From the NCBI RefSeq assembly GCF_045277565.1, contig NZ_CP123584.1, positions 310,001 to 374,000 of the forward strand: a DNA stretch of 64,000 nucleotides. The letters are read 5' to 3'. Below are positions 1-8,346 of the stretch, one piece after another. The notes beneath the pieces were generated by a model, which was not told the origin of the DNA, searched no databases, and saw only the letters and a list, made by a program, of their open reading frames with translations. The position numbers were made by a program, and so were the translations under genes. The stretch is from Aliisedimentitalea scapharcae. GTDB lineage: Bacteria > Pseudomonadota > Alphaproteobacteria > Rhodobacterales > Rhodobacteraceae. Numbering within the stretch: position 1 is the first letter of the stretch; each line of letters opens with the position of its first letter.

Positions 1-1482
1 GTTGACCACGGTAAAACCTCGTTGCTGGATGCGATTCGCGACGCCAAGGTTGTGTCTGGTGAAGCAGGTGGGATCACACAGCACATCGGTGCGTATCAGG
101 TGAAAACCGAGAGCGGCACCGTTCTCAGCTTCCTCGATACACCTGGCCACGCTGCGTTTACTTCGATGCGGTCGCGTGGTGCTCAGGTCACCGATATCGT
201 GGTTCTGGTTGTGGCCGCCGATGATTCGGTCATGCCGCAGACAATTGAGGCGATCAACCACGCCAAAGCGGCCAAGGTTCCGATGATTGTTGCGATCAAC
301 AAGATCGATAAACCGGCCGCCGACCCGAACAAGGTGCGCGCCGAACTGCTGCAACACGAGGTGGTCGTAGAGCAGATGTCCGGTGAAGTGCAGGACGTCG
401 AAGTGTCCGCTGTCACCGGTCAGGGTCTGGACGAATTGCTCGAAGCAATTGCGCTGCAATCAGAGATCCTGGAACTGAAGGCCAATCCTGATCGTGCTGC
501 CCAAGGTGCAGTGATCGAGGCTCAGCTGGACGTGGGACGTGGCCCGGTTGCTACGGTTTTGATCCAAAAAGGTACTTTGCGTCAGGGCGATATCTTTGTT
601 GTGGGTGAGCAATACGGTAAGGTCCGTGCGCTGATCAACGACAAGGGTGAGCGCGTCACCGAAGCGGGCCCGTCGGTTCCCGTCGAGGTTCTGGGCCTGA
701 ACGGCACTCCCGAAGCGGGTGACGTGCTGAACGTGACCGAGACCGAAGCCCAAGCGCGTGAAATCGCCAATTATCGCGAACAGGCGGCCAAGGACAAACG
801 TGCCGCTGCGGGGGCTGCGACCACGCTGGAACAGCTGATGCAGAAGGCCAAGGACGACGAAACCGTCTCTGAGCTGCCAATTCTGGTCAAAGCTGACGTG
901 CAAGGGTCTGCTGAAGCCATCGTTCAGGCGATGGAGAAGATCGGCAACGACGAAGTGCGCGTACGGGTTCTGCATTCGGGTGTTGGTGCGATCACCGAAA
1001 CCGATGTGGGGCTGGCCGAAGCGTCCGGCGCTCCGATCATGGGCTTCAACGTACGTGCCAATGCCTCGGCCCGGAATACAGCCAACCAAAAGAGCGTCGA
1101 GATCCGGTATTATTCGGTGATCTACGATCTGGTCGATGACGTAAAAGCAGCCGCATCTGGCTTGTTGAGCGCAGAGATCAAGGAAAACTTTATCGGGTAC
1201 GCCACGATCAAGGATGTGTTCAAGGTCTCCAACGTTGGCAAGGTCGCCGGGTGTCTGGTTACCGAAGGTGTCGCACGCCGCTCTGCGGGCGTGCGTCTGC
1301 TGCGCGACAACGTGGTCATCCACGAAGGCACGCTGAAGACCCTGAAGCGCTTCAAGGACGAAGTGAACGAGGTCCAGTCGGGTCAGGAATGTGGTATGGC
1401 ATTCGAGAACTATGATGATATTCGCGCAGGCGATGTCATCGAGATCTTTGAACGCGAAGAGGTTACCCGGACACTGACGTGA
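1..1482 (+). CDS. infB: Translation initiation factor IF-2 (5'-truncated by window edge)
   Basis: Initiator-tRNA-binding GTPase of the 30S initiation complex. The frame is open from base 1, and the first codons read VDHGKTSLLD, the end of the G1/P-loop (normally GHVDHGKT), so the N-terminal region and the start lie outside the window. The other GTPase motifs follow: G3 as DTPGHAAF, G4 as NKIDK, and an SAVTGQG G5-like segment. The beta-barrel domains and the C-terminal fMet-tRNA-binding domain follow, ending in FEREEVTRTLT. Any in-window start, such as the TTG at 22, is spurious. A very strong terminator follows 18 bases after the stop. infB normally lies at the end of the nusA-infB operon, which fits. 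Identification is secure. Confidence 0.98.
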   Translation, partial: VDHGKTSLLDAIRDAKVVSGEAGGITQHIGAYQVKTESGTVLSFLDTPGHAAFTSMRSRGAQVTDIVVLVVAADDSVMPQTIEAINHAKAAKVPMIVAINKIDKPAADPNKVRAELLQHEVVVEQMSGEVQDVEVSAVTGQGLDELLEAIALQSEILELKANPDRAAQGAVIEAQLDVGRGPVATVLIQKGTLRQGDIFVVGEQYGKVRALINDKGERVTEAGPSVPVEVLGLNGTPEAGDVLNVTETEAQAREIANYREQAAKDKRAAAGAATTLEQLMQKAKDDETVSELPILVKADVQGSAEAIVQAMEKIGNDEVRVRVLHSGVGAITETDVGLAEASGAPIMGFNVRANASARNTANQKSVEIRYYSVIYDLVDDVKAAASGLLSAEIKENFIGYATIKDVFKVSNVGKVAGCLVTEGVARRSAGVRLLRDNVVIHEGTLKTLKRFKDEVNEVQSGQECGMAFENYDDIRAGDVIEIFEREEVTRTLT

Positions 1483-1500
1483 TCCAACCGACCTTATGAA

Positions 1501-1538
1501 ACCAAAAAAGGACAGCTGAAAAGCTGTCCTTTTTTGGT
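1501..1538 (+). terminator. Rho-independent terminator of infB
   Basis: A perfect 17-bp inverted repeat (1501-1517 with 1522-1538) closes on a GAAA tetraloop. The GC core GGACAGCT is flanked by A-run and T-run arms, so it could work in both directions: for infB on the plus strand and for the small gene ending at 1602 on the minus strand. Confidence 0.93.
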
Positions 1539-1601
1539 TTGTGAGTGGTGTTGAACAAGTTTGATATGGGCAAGTAAACCAAACAAGTTGCCAAAATCGT
1601 G

Positions 1602-1736
1602 TTAGGCGGCGGTTTGCACCGGTCGCCCCTCATATACATTTCGACCAACCTTTACGGCGATCCTGCCGTCCGGGAACGCCCGAACAAATGTACCTTGCAC
1701 TGAGACGCAACTGCCCAAAGTGATAGTCCTTAGCAT
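1602..1736 (-). CDS. Small conserved-looking protein of 44 residues, function unknown
   Basis: A 45-codon frame on the minus strand begins MLRTITLGSCVSVQGTF and ends EGRPVQTAA before TAA. Its ATG is preceded by a near-ideal Shine-Dalgarno sequence, GGGGAGGA, about 6 bases upstream. An AT-rich stretch that could hold a promoter lies further upstream (about 1740-1860). The protein is basic, has no membrane segment and has a single Cys (residue 10). The GTFVRAFPDGRIAVKVG stretch looks like a short beta-strand protein. It sits convergent to infB, sharing the bidirectional hairpin. I do not recognise a family with known function. The strong ribosome binding site and sensible composition are the evidence that it is real. 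Confidence 0.68.
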   Translation of the reverse strand: MLRTITLGSCVSVQGTFVRAFPDGRIAVKVGRNVYEGRPVQTAA

Positions 1737-1873
1737 GCCAAATCCTCCCCAAAGAACGAGACAGCTTCTTTTTACACCAAAATGATTAAAAAATGATCTA
1801 CAAAATTACCATAGATTTTACACCTTTAGCGATCCTTCACACATTATGTAGCCGAATCACACTGTGCCCCCCC

Positions 1874-1892
1874 CAACATCCTGATGATGTTG
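1874..1892 (-). terminator. Possible hairpin downstream of mutT
   Basis: A 7-bp stem CAACATC/GATGTTG with a 5-base loop lies 26 bases beyond the mutT stop on the minus strand. C/G-rich runs flank it, and there is no good U tract, so it is a weak candidate. Confidence 0.3.
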
Positions 1893-1917
1893 AACACGTC
1901 AGGGTTGTGGGGGAAAT

Positions 1918-2316
1918 TCATAACCAATCACGCAGGATCGGAATCAGGGGAATATCGGCAGGCGGCATAGGATAGTTGCACAGCTCATTCGTGCGAACCC
2001 ACCTGAGTGTTTGGCCTTCCTGTGCAACCGGTATTCCCTGCCATTTTCGGCATGCAAACAGCGGCATCAACAAATGGAAGTCATCATAGCTATGGCTGGC
2101 AAAGGTCAAAGGTGCCAGACACGAAGCCCAGGTATCAATACCCAACTCCTCGTGCAGTTCGCGAATCAGTGCGGCTTCGGGTGTTTCACCGGCTTCGACC
2201 TTGCCACCGGGGAATTCCCAAAGCCCGGCCATGGATTTCCCTTCGGGGCGCTGCGCAAGCAGCACCCGACCATCGACGTCAATGAGAGCAACAGCTGAAA
2301 CAAGTAGTGTTTTCAC
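1918..2316 (-). CDS. mutT: 8-oxo-dGTP diphosphatase MutT (Nudix hydrolase)
   Basis: A 132-residue Nudix hydrolase that removes oxidised dGTP from the nucleotide pool to prevent A:T to C:G transversions. The Nudix box is complete: G38 x5 E44 x7 R52-E53 x2 E56-E57 x G59, with the metal-binding REL-EELG helix. The N-terminal strand MKTLLVSAVALID and the substrate-side WEFPGGK are typical of MutT itself rather than of other Nudix subfamilies. It is the last gene of the minus-strand operon and its ATG overlaps the argJ stop by 4 bases, so it is translationally coupled. Confidence 0.9.
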   Translation of the reverse strand: MKTLLVSAVALIDVDGRVLLAQRPEGKSMAGLWEFPGGKVEAGETPEAALIRELHEELGIDTWASCLAPLTFASHSYDDFHLLMPLFACRKWQGIPVAQEGQTLRWVRTNELCNYPMPPADIPLIPILRDWL

Positions 2317-3539
2317 GATCGGTAATCCGCGTTGATTTCGATGTACCCGTGGGTCAGGTCACAGGTCCAGACAGTGCAAGCACCATCGCCCAAACCCAGA
2401 TCCACCTTGATCACGATTTCGTCGTTCTTCATCAATGCGGCAGCGGACTCTTCGCGATAATTCGGGGAAACCCATCCTTTTTCCGCAACCAAAACATCAC
2501 CAAACCAGATGCTTAGAAGATCGCGGTCCGCCGCGGCACCGGATTTACCCACGGCCATGACAACGCGCCCCCAATTTGCGTCCTCACCAGCAATCGCAGT
2601 TTTGACGAGCGGTGAGTTGGCAATCGACAGGCCGTGTACCTTGGCGTCGGTGTCATTGGCTGCGCCTGTGATCTGAATTTCGATGAACTTGCTGGCACCT
2701 TCCCCATCGCGCACAACCTGATGGGCCAAATCCAGCATCACGGTGTTTAGCGCCTGGGCAAAGGCTTCATTCCCTTCTGCATCCACACCGGATGCGCCCG
2801 TGGCACATAGCAACAGACTGTCCGAAGTCGAGGTGTCACTGTCCACAGTGATGCAATTGAAACTGGTGTTGTTCAGGTCTGACAGCAGGGCCTGCAACGC
2901 GCCCTGTTCGTATTTCGCGTCGGTAAAGATATAGACCAGCATGGTCGCCATATCTGGCGCGATCATGCCTGACCCCTTGGCAATTCCGGCAATTGAAACA
3001 GTGCTGCCGTTGATTTCAACCTGGGCAGTGGCCGCTTTGGCAAAGGTATCGGTGGTCATGATTGCGTTGGCCGCATCTTCCATCCGACCAGCGTCGAGTC
3101 CATTGTTCAGCTCGCCAATCTTGGCGACGATACGGTCTTGCGGCAATGGCTCCCCAATTACCCCGGTGGATGCCGTAAACACGCGATCAGCCGGGACATC
3201 GACTGTGGCAGCGACTGCGGCGGTGATATCTGCCACAGATTTCTGGCCATAATGCCCGGTAAAGGCATTGGAATTTCCCGAGTTGACCAGAATCGCTGCC
3301 CCGGTCGCGCTATCTCCGCCCAGTTTGGCCTGACAATCCAGAACCGGTGCTGAGCGTGTTGCAGATTGCGTGAACACCCCAGCTACAGATGTGCCCGGGT
3401 CCAGAACTGCCAGCATCACGTCGGTTCGCCCCTGGTATTTCACACCGGCTGCCGCCGAGGCAAATTGTGCGCCCTTGATCACGGGCAGATCGGGAAAGCT
3501 GGCCGGTGCCAGCGGAGAACGGGGCAGCGATTGCGCCAT
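2313..3539 (-). CDS. argJ: Bifunctional ornithine acetyltransferase / N-acetylglutamate synthase ArgJ
   Basis: Catalyses transfer of acetyl from N-acetylornithine to glutamate in the cyclic arginine pathway, and possibly acetyl-CoA-dependent N-acetylglutamate synthesis. The 408-residue length is normal. The autoproteolysis site is present as DMATML, with predicted cleavage between Ala198 and Thr199, making Thr199 the N-terminal nucleophile of the beta chain. The oxyanion-hole TGVIGEPL motif (about 125-132) and NSGNSNAFTG are also present. The start ATG has GAGGAA upstream and lies 2 bases after the preceding parvulin gene, indicating an operon. Confidence 0.95.
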   Translation of the reverse strand: MAQSLPRSPLAPASFPDLPVIKGAQFASAAAGVKYQGRTDVMLAVLDPGTSVAGVFTQSATRSAPVLDCQAKLGGDSATGAAILVNSGNSNAFTGHYGQKSVADITAAVAATVDVPADRVFTASTGVIGEPLPQDRIVAKIGELNNGLDAGRMEDAANAIMTTDTFAKAATAQVEINGSTVSIAGIAKGSGMIAPDMATMLVYIFTDAKYEQGALQALLSDLNNTSFNCITVDSDTSTSDSLLLCATGASGVDAEGNEAFAQALNTVMLDLAHQVVRDGEGASKFIEIQITGAANDTDAKVHGLSIANSPLVKTAIAGEDANWGRVVMAVGKSGAAADRDLLSIWFGDVLVAEKGWVSPNYREESAAALMKNDEIVIKVDLGLGDGACTVWTCDLTHGYIEINADYRS

Positions 3540-3541
3540 GA

Positions 3542-4393
3542 TTAATTCCTCACCAGATCAAGATCCTGGATCATGTCAAACGACAGATCCTCAATTTCGG
3601 GATACTCCACCTCGGCGGCCTCGACCAGTTCAACAACGCGTTTCCCGACGGCTTCCTCACGCAGCTCGGCTTCCAATTCGCCCCGCACAGCGTCCAATTC
3701 AGGCGCGGATTGCTGGCGTTTGTCACTCAGTTGGATCAGGTGCCAACCAAATTGCGTGGCAACGGGATCGGATATTTGACCCGGCTCAAGCGATTTGACC
3801 GCTTCTTCGAATTCGGGGACCATGCGTCCTTCGCCAAACCAACCCAACGATCCCCCGTTCGGACCAGAGGGGCCGGTGGATTTTTCTTTGGCCATTTCGG
3901 CAAAATCTGCACCTGAATCCAATTGATCCTTGATGTCCAACGCGTCTTCCTTGCTTTCGACCAGAATGTGCGAGGCGTTGTATTCCGTGCCGCCAAAGCC
4001 GTCGGCGTAACGTGTCTCATAGGCAGTGCGTACATCGTCTTCGGTGGCAGCGTCCTGCATGACGCGGTCGATGGCTTCGCCCGCCAAGAGCGAGCGGCGT
4101 TCGTTTTCCAGCGACAGTTCGACCAGCTGCGGTGTCGGTCCCTGAAGTGATTGTTTCAGAGCTGTTTGCTGAACCAGCTGTTTCACGATGGCATCATATA
4201 ACACGTCATTTGGAAGCTGCTGATACTGTTGCGGCAAAGTTTGCCGGGCGATGATGACGTGACCCAATGTGATCTCTTCGCCGTTGACACGGGCCACCAC
4301 GGTTTCGGAATGTGGTGCTGCCGCACTGGCAATGGGCATGGCAAGGCTGGCTGCCAATACGAGAGATGGCAGAAAAGTGAGACCTTTGAGCAT
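3542..4393 (-). CDS. Periplasmic parvulin-type peptidyl-prolyl isomerase
   Basis: A 283-residue secreted foldase. The first ~25 residues form a signal peptide ending near ASAAA. A SurA/PpiC-like helical chaperone segment follows, with a parvulin domain at about residues 135-235 (ASHILV, GGSLGWFGEGRMVPEFE, VATQFGWHLIQL). It probably assists folding of proteins exported by Sec, which suits its position divergent from secA. The C-terminal ~45 residues are acidic (Glu/Asp-rich). AGGA precedes the ATG. It is the first gene of the parvulin-argJ-mutT operon. Confidence 0.9.
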   Translation of the reverse strand: MLKGLTFLPSLVLAASLAMPIASAAAPHSETVVARVNGEEITLGHVIIARQTLPQQYQQLPNDVLYDAIVKQLVQQTALKQSLQGPTPQLVELSLENERRSLLAGEAIDRVMQDAATEDDVRTAYETRYADGFGGTEYNASHILVESKEDALDIKDQLDSGADFAEMAKEKSTGPSGPNGGSLGWFGEGRMVPEFEEAVKSLEPGQISDPVATQFGWHLIQLSDKRQQSAPELDAVRGELEAELREEAVGKRVVELVEAAEVEYPEIEDLSFDMIQDLDLVRN

Positions 4394-4431
4394 AGATTCA
4401 TCCTATTCGGGGGCCGCGACCGGACCCGGCG

Positions 4432-4460
4432 TTGACACTGTTGTACCTGCCCCTTACATC
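4432..4460 (+). promoter_or_regulatory. Candidate sigma-70-type promoter for secA
   Basis: TTGACA (4432-4437), a 17-base spacer and TACATC lie 110 bases upstream of the secA start in the 176-base divergent gap. The -35 is perfect and the -10 is weak. This is a pattern match only. Confidence 0.3.
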
Positions 4461-4569
4461 GCCTTGAGGCCTTGTGCAGGACCGTCTTGTCCCCCGTATC
4501 TATGGGTTGTGAACGAGGCGGGCAAGACTGCCCGATTAACAGGACCGTTATAGATCCGTTGGAGTGAAT

Positions 4570-7275
4570 ATGCTGGGTATTGGAACTCTCGCCAAAAAGG
4601 TGTTCGGAACACCGAATGACCGCAAGATCAAGGCGACGCGCCCGCTGATCGAACAGATCAACGCGCTGGAACCGGAGTTCGAAAAGCTCAGCGACGAGCA
4701 GCTCAAGCAAAAAACTGCCGAGCTGCGGGAAAAGGCGCAAAACGGTACATCGCTGGACGACCTGCTGGTCGAAGCCTTTGCCAATTGCCGCGAAGCGGCC
4801 CGCCGGGCCTTGGGTCTGCGCGCTTTTGACACGCAGCTGATGGGTGGGATCTTTCTTCACCAGGGCAATATTTCAGAAATGAAAACCGGTGAAGGTAAAA
4901 CGCTGGTTGCGACTTTCCCGTGCTATTTGAATGCGCTGGTCGGCAAAAGCGTCCATGTCGTCACCGTCAACGAATACCTGGCCAAACGTGACAGCGAATG
5001 GATGGGCAAGGTGTTCAATGCGCTGGGTATGTCCTGCGGGGTGATCTGGTCAGGAATGGGCCCCGAGAACAAGCTAGCCGCGTATCAGAGCGACGTTGTC
5101 TATGGCACCAACAGCGAATTCGGTTTCGACTATCTGCGCGACAACATGAAGTCTGAGCTGAACGAACTGTTCCAGCGTCATCACTATTTCGCCATTGTTG
5201 ACGAAGTCGACAGCATCCTGATCGACGAGGCACGGACGCCGCTTATTATCTCGGGTCCTGCCGAAGACCGTTCTGAACTGTATGTCACTATTGATCAGGT
5301 GATTCCGTTGTTGACGGAAGAACACTACGAGCTCGATGAAAAGACCCGCAACGTCACATTTACCGACACTGGGAACGAATTCCTGGAACAGCAATTGATC
5401 GCCCGTGGTTTGTTGCAGGAAGGCGCGTCCCTGTATGATCCGGAAAGCACATCCGTGGTGCACCACGTCAATCAGGGCCTGCGCGCGCACAAGCTGTTCC
5501 TGAAGGACAAGGATTATATCCTGCGCGACAATCAGGTGATGTTGGTGGACGAATTCACTGGCCGGATCATGGATGGCCGCCGTCTATCCGAAGGTCTGCA
5601 CCAAGCGATCGAGGCCAAGGAAGGTGTCGAAATACAGCCGGAAAACGTGACACTGGCGTCTGTTACCTACCAAAACTTCTTCCGTCTTTACAACAAGCTG
5701 GCCGGCATGACCGGCACCGCTGCGACAGAGGCCGAAGAATTCGCCGAGATCTATGGTCTGGGTGTGGTCGAAGTGCCTACCAATCGTCCGATTGCCCGTG
5801 TGGACGAAGATGACCAGGTGTTCCGCACAGCTGCCGAAAAATACAAGGCGATGGCGGATGAAGTGAAGACCGCCAACGAAAAAGGGCAACCGGTCCTGTT
5901 GGGGACAACTTCGATTGAAAAATCGGAATTGATGAGCCAGCTGCTGACTCAGGCCGGGATCAAGCACAGCGTTTTGAACGCCCGTCATCATGAGCAAGAG
6001 GCACAGATCGTTGCCGACGCCGGTCGTCTGGGCTCGGTTACCATCGCCACCAACATGGCCGGGCGGGGCACCGACATTCAGCTGGGCGGAAATGTCGAGC
6101 TCAAGGTTCTGGAGGCGCTGGCCGAAAACCCCGAAGCTGACCCGGTGGCTACCCGTGAGGCCGAAGAAGCCAAACACGCCGAAGAAAAGCAAAAGGTGCT
6201 GGATGCCGGTGGCCTGTTCGTTCTGGGGTCAGAGCGGCACGAAAGCCGTCGGATCGACAACCAGTTGCGCGGCCGGTCCGGTCGTCAGGGTGACCCGGGA
6301 CGCACGGCGTTCTATCTGAGCCTTGAAGACGATCTGATGCGTATCTTTGGTTCGGATCGTCTGGACAAGGTGCTCAAGACGCTGGGCCTCAAGGAAGGCG
6401 AAGCGATCGTGCATCCTTGGGTTAACAAGTCGCTGGAACGCGCCCAGGCCAAGGTCGAAGGCCGGAACTTTGACATGCGTAAGAATGTGTTGAAGTTCGA
6501 TGACGTGATGAACGATCAGCGCAAGGTGATATTTGGCCAGCGGCTGGACATCATGGCTGCCGAAGACTTGTCTGAAATTGTTTCTGACATGCGGTATGAG
6601 GTGATCGACGACCTGCTCGACGCGCATATGCCACCCAAATCCTATGCTGAACAATGGGATACCGAAGGCTTGTATGCGCAGGTTATCGAACAGCTGGGCA
6701 TCGACGTTCCGGTCATTGAATGGGCCGCAGAAGAAGGCGTTGATGACGAAGAAATCCGCGAGCGGCTGATCAAGGCATCGGACGAGATGATGGCCAAGAA
6801 GGCGGTGGATTTTGGCCCCGAAAATATGCGTCTGATTGAAAAGCAGGTGCTGTTGCAATCCATTGACACCAAATGGCGTGAACACCTGTTGACGTTGGAA
6901 CATCTGCGATCCGTCGTTGGGTTCCGCGGCTACGCACAGCGCGATCCTTTGAATGAATACAAGAACGAATCCTTCCAACTGTTCGAGAACATGTTGGAGA
7001 GCCTGCGGGCCACGGTGACCAAGCAATTGGCCCTGGTTCGTCCGCTCAGCGATGAGGAGCGCCAGCAAATGATGTTGCAGATGGCGCAACAGCAACAGGC
7101 GATCCAGGATACAGCCCGTGAACAGGCCCGTGCAGCGGCAGGTATCGCGCCCGAAGGGGCTTCGGATGGGTTTGTAGAAGATGATCCATCAACCTGGGGT
7201 AACCCGTCACGCAACGACAAATGCCCCTGTGGCAGCGGTAAAAAGTTCAAACATTGCCACGGCCGTTTGTCTTGA
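4570..7275 (+). CDS. secA: Preprotein translocase ATPase SecA
   Basis: Motor ATPase that drives proteins through SecYEG, working at the inner membrane. The protein has 901 residues. Walker A is MKTGEGKT (107-111 for GEGKT) and the DEVD/DEARTP Walker B region lies at about 211-225. The helicase motifs TNMAGRGTDIQLGG and QLRGRSGRQGDPG follow, then the helical scaffold/wing. The C-terminal zinc-binding tail reads KCPCGSGKKFKHCHG. I chose ATG at 4570 because GGAG at 4561-4564 is well spaced for it; an in-frame GTG at 4564 overlaps that site. It is divergent from the parvulin operon and followed by its own terminator. Confidence 0.98.
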   Translation: MLGIGTLAKKVFGTPNDRKIKATRPLIEQINALEPEFEKLSDEQLKQKTAELREKAQNGTSLDDLLVEAFANCREAARRALGLRAFDTQLMGGIFLHQGNISEMKTGEGKTLVATFPCYLNALVGKSVHVVTVNEYLAKRDSEWMGKVFNALGMSCGVIWSGMGPENKLAAYQSDVVYGTNSEFGFDYLRDNMKSELNELFQRHHYFAIVDEVDSILIDEARTPLIISGPAEDRSELYVTIDQVIPLLTEEHYELDEKTRNVTFTDTGNEFLEQQLIARGLLQEGASLYDPESTSVVHHVNQGLRAHKLFLKDKDYILRDNQVMLVDEFTGRIMDGRRLSEGLHQAIEAKEGVEIQPENVTLASVTYQNFFRLYNKLAGMTGTAATEAEEFAEIYGLGVVEVPTNRPIARVDEDDQVFRTAAEKYKAMADEVKTANEKGQPVLLGTTSIEKSELMSQLLTQAGIKHSVLNARHHEQEAQIVADAGRLGSVTIATNMAGRGTDIQLGGNVELKVLEALAENPEADPVATREAEEAKHAEEKQKVLDAGGLFVLGSERHESRRIDNQLRGRSGRQGDPGRTAFYLSLEDDLMRIFGSDRLDKVLKTLGLKEGEAIVHPWVNKSLERAQAKVEGRNFDMRKNVLKFDDVMNDQRKVIFGQRLDIMAAEDLSEIVSDMRYEVIDDLLDAHMPPKSYAEQWDTEGLYAQVIEQLGIDVPVIEWAAEEGVDDEEIRERLIKASDEMMAKKAVDFGPENMRLIEKQVLLQSIDTKWREHLLTLEHLRSVVGFRGYAQRDPLNEYKNESFQLFENMLESLRATVTKQLALVRPLSDEERQQMMLQMAQQQQAIQDTAREQARAAAGIAPEGASDGFVEDDPSTWGNPSRNDKCPCGSGKKFKHCHGRLS

Positions 7276-7304
7276 ACTTGCCACAAATGACCCAATGACT
7301 CCCC

Positions 7305-7332
7305 AAGGCGGCCACAAACTGGCCGCCTTTTT
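7305..7332 (+). terminator. Rho-independent terminator of secA
   Basis: A 10-bp stem AAGGCGGCCA/TGGCCGCCTT with a CAAAC loop, followed by a T run (7328-7332), about 30 bases after the secA stop. Confidence 0.9.
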
Positions 7333-7373
7333 CCATGACAGTTGTCCCGACCTGCTAGGTAGTGGAGGGTGTC

Positions 7374-8321
7374 ATGTTGAACAAACGTCTGGCCGTAATG
7401 ATTGGTGGAACCGCAGCCTGTGCGCTGGGAATTGGCTTTGTCATGCAAAAGACGATTCCGGCCCCGCAACCGGTGCCGGTTATCCAGGCCCAATCTATCA
7501 GCGATCCGGTCATTCAGACCAATCCTGTCTCGGATGAGCCGTTGGAAATCGACGGTATCACCCTGACGTCGGCGCAACCCGACGAGGACCTGATTGTTGC
7601 CCGTTCAACCGCGCCGGATCAATTGCCGGAAACTCCAAAAGACCCGAAAACGCCCCGTTTGGGTTGTGATGTAGATCTGTCCGCCATCGCCGTGGACCAG
7701 GGTCATGTACGGATTGGCGTCATTGCGCCTTGCCAGCAGAATGAACGTCTGACTGTGCATCACAGCGGTCTGATGTTCAGCGCCGCGACGGATGAAAACG
7801 GGATCTATTCTGTGCTTGTTCCGGCGATGTCAGAACAGGCCGTCTTTATCGTCGACTTTGCCAATGGCACTGACATGGTTGCGTCGGTGTCTGTGCCGGA
7901 TTTGGCCGGATATGATCGCATAGCTGTTCAATGGAGCGGCAATTCGGGTTTTGAAATTCATGCCCGTGAATTTGGTGCCGGATACGGAGATGATGGGCAT
8001 GTTTGGTCCGGGACGGATACATCTGCAACAGGTCAGGTCGTTCGATTGGGTGAAAATCAGAGCCTGAACCCGCTGATGGCCGAAGTCTACACCTTCCCCC
8101 GCGCCACCAATACCCAGGCAGGATCCATCGCGATGACAGTCGAAACAGAAGTCACGGCCCACAACTGCGGCAAGGACGTTTCGGCCCAATCCATTGAATT
8201 GCGTGACGGTCAATCCCTGCGCACCCGCGATATGGTGCTCTCTGTCCCGAATTGTTCTGCAATTGGTGACTTTCTGGTGTTGAATAATTTGGTGGATGAC
8301 CTGAAAATTGCGGCCAAGTGA
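7374..8321 (+). CDS. Membrane-anchored periplasmic protein of unknown function, next to secA
   Basis: A 315-residue protein with an N-terminal hydrophobic segment (about residues 7-25), read as an uncleaved anchor or signal peptide. A Pro-rich linker (PAPQPVPV, PETPKDPKTP) and a periplasmic part rich in beta strands follow. Cysteines at GCDVDL, APCQQN, HNCGKD and PNCSAI may form two disulfides. I do not recognise a catalytic motif. ATG at 7374 is chosen because GGAGGG ends 4 bases upstream; a GTG at 7362 is the alternative. The next gene starts 25 bases downstream on the same strand and is also an envelope protein, so the two probably act together. I recall similar proteins being labelled 'translocase' in databases; I see no evidence for that beyond position. 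Confidence 0.7.
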   Translation: MLNKRLAVMIGGTAACALGIGFVMQKTIPAPQPVPVIQAQSISDPVIQTNPVSDEPLEIDGITLTSAQPDEDLIVARSTAPDQLPETPKDPKTPRLGCDVDLSAIAVDQGHVRIGVIAPCQQNERLTVHHSGLMFSAATDENGIYSVLVPAMSEQAVFIVDFANGTDMVASVSVPDLAGYDRIAVQWSGNSGFEIHAREFGAGYGDDGHVWSGTDTSATGQVVRLGENQSLNPLMAEVYTFPRATNTQAGSIAMTVETEVTAHNCGKDVSAQSIELRDGQSLRTRDMVLSVPNCSAIGDFLVLNNLVDDLKIAAK

Positions 8322-8346
8322 TCCGCAATTTTAATAGGATTCTCAC

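Noticed and set aside
22..24. TTG as start of infB
   Set aside because: The frame is open to base 1 and the P-loop motif begins before this codon, so the gene is cut by the window edge.
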